27,412 nt of DNA, taken from positions 1-27,412 of the forward strand of contig CAJPVJ010000354.1 in NCBI GenBank assembly GCA_905397405.1, given 5' to 3'. The position numbers and the translations under genes are program-made. The notes under the pieces are model-generated. The model was not told where the DNA came from. It saw nothing but the letters and a program-made list of their open reading frames with translations, and did no database searches. This DNA is from Oppiella nova. Lineage: Eukaryota > Arthropoda > Arachnida > Sarcoptiformes > Oppiidae. Below, in pieces: positions 1-9,316 of the stretch (the first letter of the stretch is position 1; each line of letters begins with the position of its first letter).

Positions 1-549
1 AACAACAAATACTTCCCCAAAAGCTCCCGAACCTAATGAATGCAACTCTTCGAACAAACGCTTGTATTCATTGACTTCGAAAACAACTATAAAACAAATT
101 AAATCAATCCATCCATTCATTCAGTTTTTTTAAATGTCATTCAAAAGTATGTATTCAGAGGAGAGGGGTATAAGTGAGAAGCTTACTAACAGTAAATTTA
201 ATTAATTATTCATTTTTGCATAAACTAAATGCAACTAATTTGGTAAGAAAGCTTAATTGTTTAAAACGTTTTAAATTAAATTTATAATGAAAGTTGGATT
301 TAGGGTTCGAAAAGAGACAATTGTAAAATGTACTAGTTAATTAAATTAATTTCTTAACTAATTTCAAGGATATTTTTAAAATATATCTAAATATCATTAA
401 ATTACTTTCAAATCTTATTTTCTTAACCGCATATTCTCGTCCATCAGGTTTCCATTTAGCAACAAATACTTCCCCAAAAGCTCCCGAACCTAATGAATGC
501 AACTCTTCGTAAAAACGCTTGTATTCATTCACTTGTATGTATTCAACAA
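1..549 (-). pseudogene. Copy 1 kinase N-lobe exon 2, present twice
   Basis: Two minus-strand copies of kinase exon 2 are present: 406-549 (complete, 144 bp) and 1-86 (cut by the window edge). Each follows a TATAG acceptor and encodes ELHSLGSGAFGEVFV, the glycine-rich loop. The complete one continues to EYAVKKI with the ATP-binding lysine and ends at the GAAA|GTAAT donor. The exon is symmetric in phase (1-1), so skipping, including or doubling it keeps the frame. Exon 2a has 6 extra bases near its start (EYIQ in place of SE). The catalytic exons 3 and 4 are not seen before the window edge. Intron 1 is 550-1035. Confidence 0.7.
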
Positions 550-841
550 CTATAGAACAAATTAAATAAATCCATTCATTCATTCAGTTTTGTTAAAATG
601 TCATTAAAAAGTACGTATTCAGAGAAGTTGGGATAATTCAGAAGCTTGCTAACAGTAAATTTAATTAATGATTCATTTTTGCATAAACTAAATTCAACTA
701 ATTTGGTAAGAAAGCTTAATTGTTTAAAACGTTTTAAAATAAATTTATAATGAGAGTTGGATTTAGGGTTCGAAAAGAGACAATTGTAAAATGTACTAGT
801 TAATTAAATTAATTTCTTAACTAATTTCAAGGATATTTTTA
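4..841 (-). repeat. Direct duplication of intron 1 and kinase exon 2
   Basis: Bases 4-377 are repeated with few changes at 461-841, an offset of about 457-463 bp. Each block holds most of intron 1 and the start of exon 2. The junction near 378-390 joins early intron-2 sequence of one block to early intron-1 sequence of the next, as expected from unequal crossing-over between introns. Confidence 0.8.
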
Positions 842-1035
842 TATTAATCTTGCTTATTTGGCTTTACTTATAAAGTAAATTAAGTTATTACTCAATAGTG
901 ATCTTGATCAAATCAAACTGCGCGTGGAATGTTGTAATTTAAAAAAATACAATACTATCGATAATACTCTGTTAGTCGTGAAATCAATGACTGGCCGTAC
1001 GTACTCTATGAGTGACACCTCAACCCAAATCATAC

Positions 1036-1415
1036 CATTGTCTGATAACTCTTTTATAGAAGAAAATACTTTTTCCAAATAATCCAAACATTTTGCAATA
1101 AATTCTTCGCAATTCTTATAATCATATTCCATATAATCACACAAATTAATGGTTTTATGAGTCAATTGAAACTTAGTTATGAAACAGTTCAAGAAATTTG
1201 TATAAATTGTTTCATGTATCATATTGATTGGTTTGTCTGTAATTTGATATATTTTTTCATTCATTAAAGCATTTGCCTCATACAAGTTATTCTTATATGA
1301 CGTAATTGTATTCATTTCTGTAAACCTATTATCAGTATTTAATTCTTTTGGTGATATTTGTAACAAATATTCGTTGCTCGAATATTCAATACATCGATAA
1401 TCAATACAAAAGTGC
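1036..1415 (-). pseudogene. Copy 1 RCC1 exon, 3' part only (inverted, 5'-truncated)
   Basis: On the minus strand this encodes only the end of the RCC1 exon. It covers the last propeller stretch (NEYLLQISPK is shared with the other copies), then the linker with NYTNF-like, CDYMEYDYKNCEEF and KCLDYLEKVFSS segments. Homology fades at about 1415, just past a diverged FCxxYR stretch, so the upstream RCC1 blades and the start codon are missing. The exon ends at the family's conserved donor: the last base is 1036, followed by GTATGA at 1035 and below, in phase 1. It lies opposite in orientation to the other copies and leads into duplicated kinase exons below it. I infer a broken copy; transcription cannot be judged. 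Confidence 0.75.
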
Positions 1416-2151
1416 CAAACAATACATTAATAAACACATAAAAAACTTCTTACACACAAAGTGTATGATTGCTAATTGTATATGAAATCTGAAAACAATA
1501 TAATATATTATTAATAAATAAATTCCTAAGTTATTGGCAATGATAGCGACAAAAACAAGTATATATACAATATTTTTCTCGACTCACTATTGATGTGAAT
1601 ATTAAATATAATGTGTTTTAGCAAATAAATAGCCAAAACATAGGGTGCAATAAATTGTCAAATCATTGTAAATCAAATCCAATGGCTTTCATATGATATC
1701 GTCATTGCCTTAACAACAAGTGATGATAAAAACTTTCGCCAATAATATGTATTTCATATCATAGACTAGATCTGTATGTGTGTTGTGTAACACTCCTGTT
1801 ATTACCTGTATTTGCAGTCAACATATATACGGCAGGAATAATACGGAAGCAATAACATGAAATATTAAGTTTATTTCCAATAAAAAATTAATGTGACTCT
1901 GGTCAAGGTTTTATGCATTTAATTTTGATATTTTTTACAATTTAGTTTTATATTTATGTTAATTATAAAATCTATTGTAGCATTTCTAATTAAAATATTT
2001 ATTTATATTTATTTTAAATAAAACCTATTAACAACTAGTATCTAATTAAATAAATAAAACAATTAAACCGTGTTAGGTCAGAATATAATTAAGTAACATA
2101 TAGAATTAGAAATAGTTTTATATTACAATAGATAGTAGATGGTTAATCTAA
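1416..2151. other. AT-rich spacer with no recognisable gene
   Basis: About 730 bp of AT-rich sequence. I see no coding frame of conserved character, no splice-flanked exon, no RNA gene and no match to the repeats found elsewhere in the window. Confidence 0.5.
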
Positions 2152-2424
2152 TCATACTGCACAAATATGGAGTAATGGTCTGGATTTGTAAGCATGCTTA
2201 GTTATTAGACCACTCATATAATGTACAATAAATATTAGTGTTGCACAGAATATTGGGAACAATATAAAGAATATTCTTAAATAGAATTTAGTGTTTATGT
2301 CAAATAAAACATAAATTAAAAAGTTAATGATTGGTGTGAATATGAAATACACGAAAAATACAATGATTTTCATTTTTGTGTCTCTAATCTTTGGAATAAG
2401 TCGGTGGCTATTAATCGTGTTCAT
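2152..2424 (-). pseudogene. Two-helix membrane protein fragment, gustatory-receptor-like
   Basis: A minus-strand reading frame of 90 codons. It has two strongly hydrophobic helices, roughly residues 19-42 (IIVFFVYFIF...) and 49-68 (RIFFILFPIFCATLIF). These are followed by HYMSGLITKHAYKSRPLLH. A helix followed by a short loop with a basic/His-rich K-A-x-K-x-x-P-L-L pattern resembles the region between TM6 and TM7 of arthropod gustatory receptors. The TM7 TYxxxxxQF signature is not present downstream. It could be one exon of a receptor or a relic. The helices are seen directly; the family assignment is inference and weak. Confidence 0.35.
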
Positions 2425-2529
2425 TATACTAGTTAAATTTTTTTAAAAATAATACATCTGTTCGTAAATTTGGATGTATTGTTAAATATAATATATTATC
2501 GTTAGCATATAAACCCTTATACCCCTAAG

Positions 2530-2907
2530 TAGGGCTGCCACCCGTCCTCCTTTTGGAGGATTGTCCTCCAATCGGCCCCTCAACAAACAGTCCTCCCCAG
2601 GGTCTCAGGACAATATAATGTCCACCAGAGATATTTGCCAAAATAATTCAAATATAATTTGATTATTAGTTTAATTTGTAAATATAGTTAATATTACTTT
2701 TGATTTGAATATAAAATATTCATATAAATTGTGAAATCATTGTCTGGAGGACAATACCAAGTGCTTTAAGCATTAATATAACAGTTTTTTTTATTATGAG
2801 TACAAGAGACAAAATTATAAATAACTACTTTTTGTCCTCCCAATGTCCTCCTGACCATCAATTTGGCAATTTGTCCTCCCGGGCTCTCAAAATAGGTGGC
2901 AGCCCTA
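2530..2907. mobile_element. Non-autonomous hAT-type MITE, 378 bp
   Basis: Terminal inverted repeats TAGGGCTGCCACC (2530-2542) and GGTGGCAGCCCTA (2895-2907) are perfect over 13 bp. The flanks CCCCTAAG (2522-2529) and CCCTTAAG (2908-2915) form an 8-bp target-site duplication with one mismatch, the size made by hAT transposases. The interior has no transposase frame. It carries at least seven copies of GTCCTCC or its complement clustered near both ends, typical of subterminal transposase-binding sites. The inferred activity is past mobilisation by a hAT transposase encoded elsewhere. Confidence 0.85.
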
Positions 2908-2939
2908 CCCTTAAGCAAGCTTATACCTTTATACAAACT

Positions 2940-3030
2940 TATACTCTTATTTATCTCATAATATAACACATAATGTTATTTCAGAAATATTATTCATAAA
3001 TCCGTTCAATACTTATATACAAATGTTTAC
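2940..3030 (-). repeat. Inverted relic of the gene-family 5' flank
   Basis: Read on the minus strand, this matches the sequence upstream of copies 3, 4 and 5 (ATTGAACGGATTTATGA, then AACATTATGTGTTATATTATGAG). No RCC1 start follows it. The MITE inserted immediately beside it. Confidence 0.7.
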
Positions 3031-3478
3031 AAGTTTTCGACATATGCTGCTTAATATTATTTAATAATACTACAGTAATAAATATTGCAGTACAATAATC
3101 ATACAATAGATAGTAGGTCAAATGTAGTACTATAACTTTATCGACTATTTTTCGCAGCAATACTTAACTTTGTTATAATTTTTCTACGTTTTAATAAATA
3201 ACATAACTGAACTCGCATAATTAGTGTTTCAAGAATTAAAAGTAATATAGTATCAAATAACCAAGGTATGAATGGGAAACAGTCAATATTTGAATAATAA
3301 TTTTAGAATTATGAAAAACTTGAAAATACTTTTGTTATAAAATAATTTAATATTAATTACTAATATTTATTTTACGGTTATTAATGTAACCGGTTATAAA
3401 TAAAAATATCTCGAGTACATGCGATTTAATAATAAGCTCATAAGCTACAAATATTAGTCCGGATGCAATCATTTCTGT
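3031..3478. other. AT-rich spacer
   Basis: No supported gene, RNA or repeat structure was seen here. It lies between the inverted 5'-flank relic and the inverted exon-4 fragments. Confidence 0.4.
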
Positions 3479-3728
3479 GTATTTAAGAATTTAAGTAAAT
3501 ATTCTCTAACTTTTTCAATTCCTTTGTATTTTGCATTAAAATATTGCGCAAAAAACTTGTAATCGTTTTGTTGAATGAGTTTTAATGTGGAATCAAATGT
3601 GGGATCATTTTTGAGACAATTCTCATGAATAGACCATAAGTTATATTCCGATAATACTTGTGAACACTCGGGTCTGTCTGTCCAGTGAGGGCCAGGTATG
3701 TCCGGGTAATCCCAGTTATAATATGACC
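3479..3728 (-). pseudogene. Orphan kinase exon 4 fragment, type II
   Basis: The minus strand encodes SYYNWDYPDIPGPHW then TDRPECSQVLSEYNLW and LKLIQQNDYKFFAQYF, the last exon of the kinase in the type II form found in copies 2 and 5. There is no exon 3, acceptor or RCC1 part attached upstream on this strand; it abuts a second exon-4 fragment. It is a stranded 3' end left by rearrangement. Confidence 0.75.
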
Positions 3729-3732
3729 TTTA

Positions 3733-3942
3733 AGCCTTTAAGGTTGTGGACCTTTTTTGGTATAACCATCCCTTCAAATTTTGCATTAAAATATTGCGCA
3801 AAAAACTTGTAATCGTTTTGTTGAATGAGTTTTAGTGTGGAATCAAATGTGGGATCAGTTTTGAGACATTTCTCATGAATAGACCATAAGTTATATTCCG
3901 ATAATACTTGTGAACACTCGGGTCGAGTGCTATGAATAAATA
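3733..3942 (-). pseudogene. Orphan kinase exon 4 fragment, type I start
   Basis: The minus strand reads HSTRPECSQVLSEYNLW (the type I form of copies 3 and 4), then LKLIQQNDYKFFAQYF. It continues into EGMVIPKKVHNLKGL, a tail otherwise seen only in copy 5 (EGMVISQKAHNVKGL). It ends against the plus-strand RCC1 exon of copy 2 at about 3942, an inversion junction. Confidence 0.7.
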
Positions 3943-5055
3943 GACATAAAAGTGAAGAAAATATTATTAAATCGATTCAATTGTTTCATGTTTTCGACGA
4001 CGAGAGAGGATTTAATGTATTGTTTGTAACAAATGATGACATGGTTTACGGAATGGGATCTAATTATTGGGGATCTCTTGGTTTGGGACACAATGTATAC
4101 GTCAATGAAATCCAAGTGATCGACAGATTGTGTCACAAAAATATCACAAAATTATTCAATGGATGGAACTTTGTGTTAGTTCTCACTCAAGATAATCATC
4201 TTTATTGTTGGGGTAATAATGACATGGGCCAGTTAGGTATAGCACCCAATAGTACGGATTACATATACGTAGAACCGGAACCTTTTAATCTCAAACATAT
4301 CAAAAATAAGACTATATATGAATTAAGTTGTGGGAATTATCACACAATGATTCTCACGAGTGATGGCTGTGTCTACGGATGGGGTTATAATAGGTTCGGA
4401 CAGTTAGGTTGTGGACCAGACAGTGATATACAAAATGGAGACACATTTCGAGTGAATTTCAATCCTAATCACGAAATTAAAAGCATTTATTGTTGTGATT
4501 ACTGTTCATTTGCCATCACATCGGAGGGACAGGTGTTTAGTTGGGGTCGAAATGATTTCTATAATTTGGGACACAATTCATCGGATAATATATGGAAACC
4601 ACAACTCATTGCAGACATGACTAGTATTAAGACTATCTGTTCCGGTGGTGGAATCACTTATTTCTTATCAAATGATGGATTTATTAATTTTTGCGGTCGA
4701 TATAAAATTGACAACAACGAATATTTGTTACAAATGTCACCAAAAGTAATAAAAACTGATAAGAGGTTTACAGAAATGTATAAAATTGCGTCAACTAAGG
4801 AAATTTTATGTTTGATTACTGCAATAATCAATGGAAAAATATATTGTATTACAGGCAAACTAATAGATATGATAAATGAAACAAATTATACAAATTTCTT
4901 CGACTGTTTCACAAATGAGTCTCAAATGACTCATAAAACCATTGATTTGTTTGATTATAAGGAATATAATTATAAGAATTGCGAAGAATTTATTGCAAAA
5001 TGTTTGGATTATTTGGAAAATATATTTTCATTTATAAAAGAATTATCAAACAATG
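3941..5055 (+). CDS. Copy 2 RCC1-propeller exon (5'-truncated)
   Basis: An open RCC1 exon starting in mid-sequence (RHKSEENIIKSIQLFHVF). The family's first roughly 50 residues and its ATG are missing. The first in-frame ATG lies inside the propeller (about 4041). RCC1 blade signatures are visible: YGMGSNYWGSLGLG, YCWGNNDMGQLG, YGWGYNRFGQLG, FSWGRNDFYNLGH. The linker follows (KEYNYKNCEEF, KCLDYLENIFS). The exon ends at the conserved phase-1 donor AATG|GTATGA. The stop seen shortly after (NWF then TAA) therefore falls in intron 1. RCC1 propellers usually bind protein partners or chromatin; the partner is unknown. The upstream flank is an inverted exon-4 fragment, so no family promoter remains. 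Confidence 0.8.
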
Positions 5056-5324
5056 GTATGAATTGGTTTTAAGTGTCATTCAAAGAGTAGGTTCAATGAG
5101 TCAGTAATTAAAACACTCAAATATACTGCATATCACTATTAATATACTGTTTATGAATGAGGTTTAACTAAATTCAGTGTTAAAAATATTTTCGTGTAAA
5201 CAGATTTTCTCTGCTTTTGACTAATTTATAAAAACTTATAATTTTATAAATGTCAAATATTAATTTGAATGATATTGTTTACAAAAATGAATGAATGAAT
5301 GGATTTATTTAATTTGTTTTATAG

Positions 5325-6616
5325 TTTCCGAAGTGAGTCAATACAAGCATTTATTCGAAGAGTTGCGTTCATTAGGTTCGGGAGCTTTTGGGGAAGTATT
5401 TGTTGTTAAACGTAAATATGATGGACAAGAATATGCGGTTAAGAAAATAAAATTTGAAAGTAATTTAATATTTATATATATTTAGTATAACTAACTTATT
5501 GTCATACAATATTAAATGTATCATACTTTATTTGTAAATCATCAAAGTTAGTCGAAACATTGAGTAAAATTTTGAATTAATTATAATTATAAAAATAAAT
5601 ACACTTATAGGTGATGACAATTTCAGGGAATGTATGCAAGAAATGCAAAAATTGATACAAGTTAGGTCAGAATATTGTGTCCAATATAATAATCAGTGGA
5701 ATGAAGACAATGTGTGTTACATTCAAATGGAGTTGTGTTCACATAGTCTGCAGAATATTCTTCAACACAAACCACAAGTATTTGGTCGACAACCGGGAGA
5801 ACCCATGAATTCAATCGAGTTTTACATTTCTTGCATACATTCCCTGAAATTGTCATCACCTATAAGTGTATTTATTTTTATAATTATAATTAATTCAAAA
5901 TTTTACTCAATGTTTACAACCGGGAGAACCCATGAATTCAATCGAGTTTTACATTTCGGGTCATATATTCAAAGAAATCTTAGAATGCGTTCAATATTTA
6001 CATGAATTGAATCCTCCGGTCATTCATAGAGACCTCAAACCCGACAATATATTAGTGGCGAAGATTGTAAGAAACGGCAGGTTTTTCAAAATTTGTGACT
6101 TTGGTTTGGCTACTGTTCACCAGCACTCGTCAGATAAGGGAGACATGAGATATCAGGCGCCAGAAGTAGGTATAGGAGTGGACTATAACCATAAGATAGA
6201 TGTTTACAGTTTGGCTAAAATTGCAGAAAAAGATATTTTAGGGATTTGTTTTGAAGACGAGCCGTAAGTTAATGTGAATTATTATTTAAATTATTTGAGT
6301 TTTAATTTATTTGAATATATTCTGTAGTTTAGAAATGTATTCAGACAATGAAGTTGTGAACAATTGTGTGCTTAAATTAACACAAGTATTGCATTCAATG
6401 TCATATTATAACTGGGATTACCCGCAGATACCCGGCCCTCACTGGACAGACAGACCCGAGTGTTCACAAGTATTATCGGAATATAACTTATGGTCTATTC
6501 ATGAGAATTGTCTCAAAACTGATCCCACATTGGGTTCAACACTAAAACTCATTCAACAAAACGATTTCAAGTTTTTCGCGGAATATTTTAAAGCTAAATA
6601 CAAAGGGATTAAATAA
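5325..6616 (+). pseudogene. Copy 2 kinase exons 2-4, type II, with foldback insertion
   Basis: Exon 2 is 5325-5459 (GSGAFGEVFVVK, EYAVKKI). Exon 3 is 5611-6263. Exon 4 is 6328-6616 and ends at TAA. Splice signals are ATAG|TTTCC, GAAA|GTAAT, TATAG|GTGATG, CC|GTAAGT and TGTAG|TTTAG. Catalytic motifs present are HRDLKPDNIL, DFGLATVH and QAPEV. Family: Ser/Thr kinase nearest in style to the eIF2-alpha kinases (IQMELCSHSL). Exon 3 carries a 127-bp insertion (5831-5957) that shifts the frame after EFYIS. Without it the exon is 526 bp, exactly as in copy 5. Intron 1 is short (269 bp, against about 500 in copy 5). The activation loop (HQHSSDKGDMRYQAPEV) lacks the TTGVGT segment of copies 3 and 4. Confidence 0.75.
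5789..5957 (+). repeat. Foldback insertion with 42-bp flanking duplication (copy 2)
   Basis: Bases 5825-5915 (91 bp) are the exact reverse complement of 5555-5645, the end of intron 2 and the start of exon 3. They are bracketed by a 42-bp direct repeat (5789-5830 and 5916-5957). CATTTC is shared at the entry junction. The layout matches a polymerase that switched to the opposite strand, copied back, then returned 42 bp upstream. Confidence 0.9.
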
Positions 6617-7048
6617 AAATTCTTAAATGGGTTAAATTGAAATTATTGAATAATTTTTTACAAATTTTATATAAATTTTTTGAATTAATTGATTTAATTA
6701 TTAACAAATAAAATAATTATGTGGATAATATAATGTAATCTATTTTAATTTAATTATTATGTGTTTATAGTTATTTTGAATAACATAATTTATTATAATA
6801 ATTTATAATAATTCTGATAATATAGTTCCGTATTATGTGAGTAATCCGAGTCCTTCATAATAAACATTATTATTATTATTTTTCAAAATATTAATTGTTT
6901 TTCACTTCCCCACCATAAAGTCATTGAAAATCAATGTTTAGTTATTGAATAAAATTACTACTCTTTTGTAATACAGTTTAAATAAATACAAAACTATTTC
7001 AAACCACAGTAGGTTTTTATTAGTATTATATTATTATAGACTTAGTTA
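6617..7048. other. 3' flank of copy 2, AT-rich
   Basis: AT-rich spacer with a short ATT microsatellite near 6867-6882. The stretch from about 6843 (CCGAGTCCTTCATAATA) recurs at 14017-14065 next to copy 3b. No gene was seen. Confidence 0.5.
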
Positions 7049-7182
7049 TCAAAACTGATCCCACATTTGATTCCACACTAAAACTCATTCAACAAAATGA
7101 TTACAAGTTTTTTGCGGAATATTTTAATGCAAAATATGAAAGAATTGAAGCAAAGTTTGAAAATGTTCACTTAAATTCATAA
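7049..7182 (+). pseudogene. Orphan kinase exon 4 tail
   Basis: This encodes KTDPTFDSTLKLIQQN, then KFFAEYFNAKYERIEAKFEN, and ends at TAA (7180-7182). It is the last third of exon 4 with no acceptor or upstream exons. It is a relic of a deleted unit. Confidence 0.75.
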
Positions 7183-7395
7183 TTAACCAATGAATCAATT
7201 TTGATAATAAAATAATTTTTATGTATTAAAATACTTTACAAAATACTATTTTAAATTACTTTTTAGAATATAAATAAAAAGTTCATTCAATGTTTCGAAG
7301 TACAGAATATTACCAAATTAAGTTAACATTATATACACTTTAATAATAAACTTATACTTTATATACGTTATATTCTCTGTATTTATTTACTAAAT

Positions 7396-7860
7396 TTTTT
7401 GCGGAATATTTTAAAGCAAAATATGAAATATAAGCAAAATTAGAGAATATTCACTAAAATTCATAAATGAGTTAACTTAAAATTATTGAATATTTCTTAT
7501 AATTTTGAAATTAACTTTTGAAATTTGATTTAATTATTAATAAATAGAATTTTTCAAATATATTTCAATAATTAAATATTAGCTCAATAATTATTTGTAT
7601 AATATAATGTGCAGTAGTTTAATTAAATGTGTATATAGTTATTCATGGTTACCTACTATTATCCAGTATATGTCACATGTTTGTGTTATGCTGTATATTT
7701 AGTTTAAAATATAATCATTTATAATGAATTAATGTATTTTAATAAATCAAATAATGCAATGAAAAAAGTTATTATATTTTTTGATGAGTTTAGCAAACAA
7801 TATAGCAATTAATATACACAGGAATGAGAGAACCCAGATTAATATTCGCAGCTAGTAAAC
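7396..7860 (+). repeat. Second exon-4 end and 3'-flank relic
   Basis: It starts in FFAEYFKAKYEI and continues with sequence matching the 3' flank of copy 4 (18400-18760), including AATTATTGAATATTTCTTAT. It runs into the shared segment AATATACACAGGAATG that recurs near 21150, 22265 and 26560. It marks the end of another lost unit. Confidence 0.6.
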
Positions 7861-8001
7861 TTAATCTACACTCAAAAATACTATTTTTTATTGATTATCT
7901 GATTTAAATCAATACTATTTTTATATTTTAATAATAAATTTATTGTTTAACAAATGGTGATTAAAACGAGTGGTATGTCTAGTGATGGACTGCATATACA
8001 G

Positions 8002-8146
8002 GCCATGAATTCGTGGTCAGCGATGACGCTATGAACTGATCCAAAGAGTCGGTGGAAAGACATGTCTTCACAGCTGATGGACGAGTGATCTGTGAGTTAA
8101 GACATGAGAATCAGTACCAGAATCGCAGTATTGCTGCCAAACATAG
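8002..8146 (+). pseudogene. Unrecognised exon relic with one stop
   Basis: Flanked by an acceptor (CATATACAG|GCC) and a donor (CATAG|GTCTGT). In one frame it reads EFVVSDDAMN, a TGA, then SKESVERHVFTADGR and VICELRHENQYQNRS. GC content is clearly above the surroundings, as for old coding sequence. I do not recognise the family. The internal stop suggests a decayed exon. Confidence 0.4.
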
Positions 8147-8183
8147 GTCTGTAATGTTATAATAGTATTACTTTTAGGTGTAG

Positions 8184-8393
8184 GTGCTGTCACAATACGA
8201 GACCCCTATTCACGCACAGGAACTGGCGTTTTGATGAACACATCTTTGGGTACCGGAGTATGTCGCTCAAAGACCCGGTAACGTATGGTGGGGGCCGGTA
8301 GTCGACCCAACACTATGTCAGACTTATGGACAATACCACTCAGCCATCAAACCTTTCAAATACAGGACAAGCGTTGATCACATCCTATATATG
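8184..8393 (+). pseudogene. Decayed coding relic, perhaps carbonic-anhydrase-related
   Basis: GC-richer than the flanks and preceded by a possible acceptor (GTGTAG). The plus frame reads VLSQYETPIHAQELAF, two stops, then VWWGPVVDPTLCQTYGQ and YHSAIKPF. WG, a downstream Cys, a Gly and S-x-I are spaced roughly as in the N-terminal part of alpha-carbonic-anhydrase-related proteins. The match is loose. The stretch AIKPFKYRTSVDHI also resembles the plus strand of 21360-21400. Function is unknown. Confidence 0.25.
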
Positions 8394-8394
8394 A

Positions 8395-8480
8395 GAGGTT
8401 TGAAGGCATGAGTATACCATTCAGTGGATCCGTTCAAGAGTTGATCCCATTTTTGATGACTTTATGTGTAAACAAATGGG
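8395..8480 (-). pseudogene. Rearranged fragment of the 21.3-kb relic
   Basis: Bases 8395-8430 match 21340-21380 in inverted orientation (GGATCCACTGAATGGTATAC read on the minus strand). The adjoining 8436-8465 (AAGAGTTGATCCCAT) matches 21391-21420 in direct orientation. The fragment has therefore been internally inverted. Confidence 0.55.
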
Positions 8481-8559
8481 TATTGTTTTCGTTGTATTGC
8501 TTGTCATCGTATGCTTTGCTATTAATAACAGTCTTATAATCAGTGAATATTTGCCGAAA

Positions 8560-8815
8560 CCCTCTCAATGGACATGTAGGACGGGTAGCATATGGTGAAC
8601 GCCGGTAGGGACTCGTAGCGGAGTCTTCCAAACCATATGTTGACTACCAGTCCGACCGCTCATGTATTGCGGGATTCCTATACCAGTTGTCCGAACGGAT
8701 CGCACCATACGTTTGGACGACTGCCACAGGAATCCCGAAATACACACTAATGTCACAAATAGTTTGGAAAAGTTTCTCAAAATTAAACTTAACTTAAATG
8801 ACCTGTCATACAATT
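8560..8815 (-). pseudogene. Membrane exon relic A, degenerin/ENaC-TM1-like, with hairpin
   Basis: The minus strand reads SLILRNFSKLFVTLVCISGFLWQ, a membrane helix with its flanks, and later QYMSGRTG. In the sister copy at 21.9 kb the two parts are continuous (FLYQTSELNVQYMSGRT). A helix followed by Y-x-S-x-x-T resembles TM1 and the following motif of degenerin/ENaC channels. The family call is weak. The extra sequence between the parts is a hairpin: 8670-8697 pairs with 8710-8737. Confidence 0.4.
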
Positions 8816-8986
8816 ATTATTAAATAGTTTATTCGTGTTTAATTAAATAATTAAATATTAAAGGTAAATAATGTATACAGTATGTGTTTTATATGCAATG
8901 CTACTGTATATAAAATTTATATATTATAAATGACTCACATTTCAGTTTACAATAATTTGTTGCATTGATTGCTATTACTGTTAACA

Positions 8987-9316
8987 CAATTGAACGGATT
9001 TATGAGAAATATGTCTGAAATAACATTATGTGTTATATTATAAAATAATTAAAAGTATCGATATTTTAATTATCAAAACTCAATGGTATAATAAAATACC
9101 TTCTATTGATATGATAAAACTACCATGACAATCATTATTAATACAATAACTATTTCATAGAAACAATATAAATTTATGTAATTAATAGTGTATTTGTTTC
9201 TAATGCCACGTATTTATAAATAAATTTCTAAAATAATTAATTCACTAATTAAAAGGTGTTATACTGTACTATACTTCTATATTATTAATAACAATCATTT
9301 ATTAATTGTGTTTAAA
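8987..9316 (+). promoter_or_regulatory. 5' flank of copy 3 (conserved in copies 4 and 5)
   Basis: The block from ATTGAACGGATTTATGA to TTAATTGTG just before the ATG is shared with 15070-15399 and 23003-23338. Shared pieces include AACATTATGTGTTAT, TTATCAAAACTCAA, CTAAAATAATTAATTC and TTGTTAATTGTG. Conservation of the flank across three copies fits a retained promoter and 5'UTR, but it could simply be duplicated spacer. No definite TATA box or start site was identified. Confidence 0.45.

Noticed and set aside
8434-8813. Two overlapping minus-strand reading frames as intact genes
   Set aside because: They run through a hairpin, an inverted fragment and different frames of one relic. They are debris, not genes.
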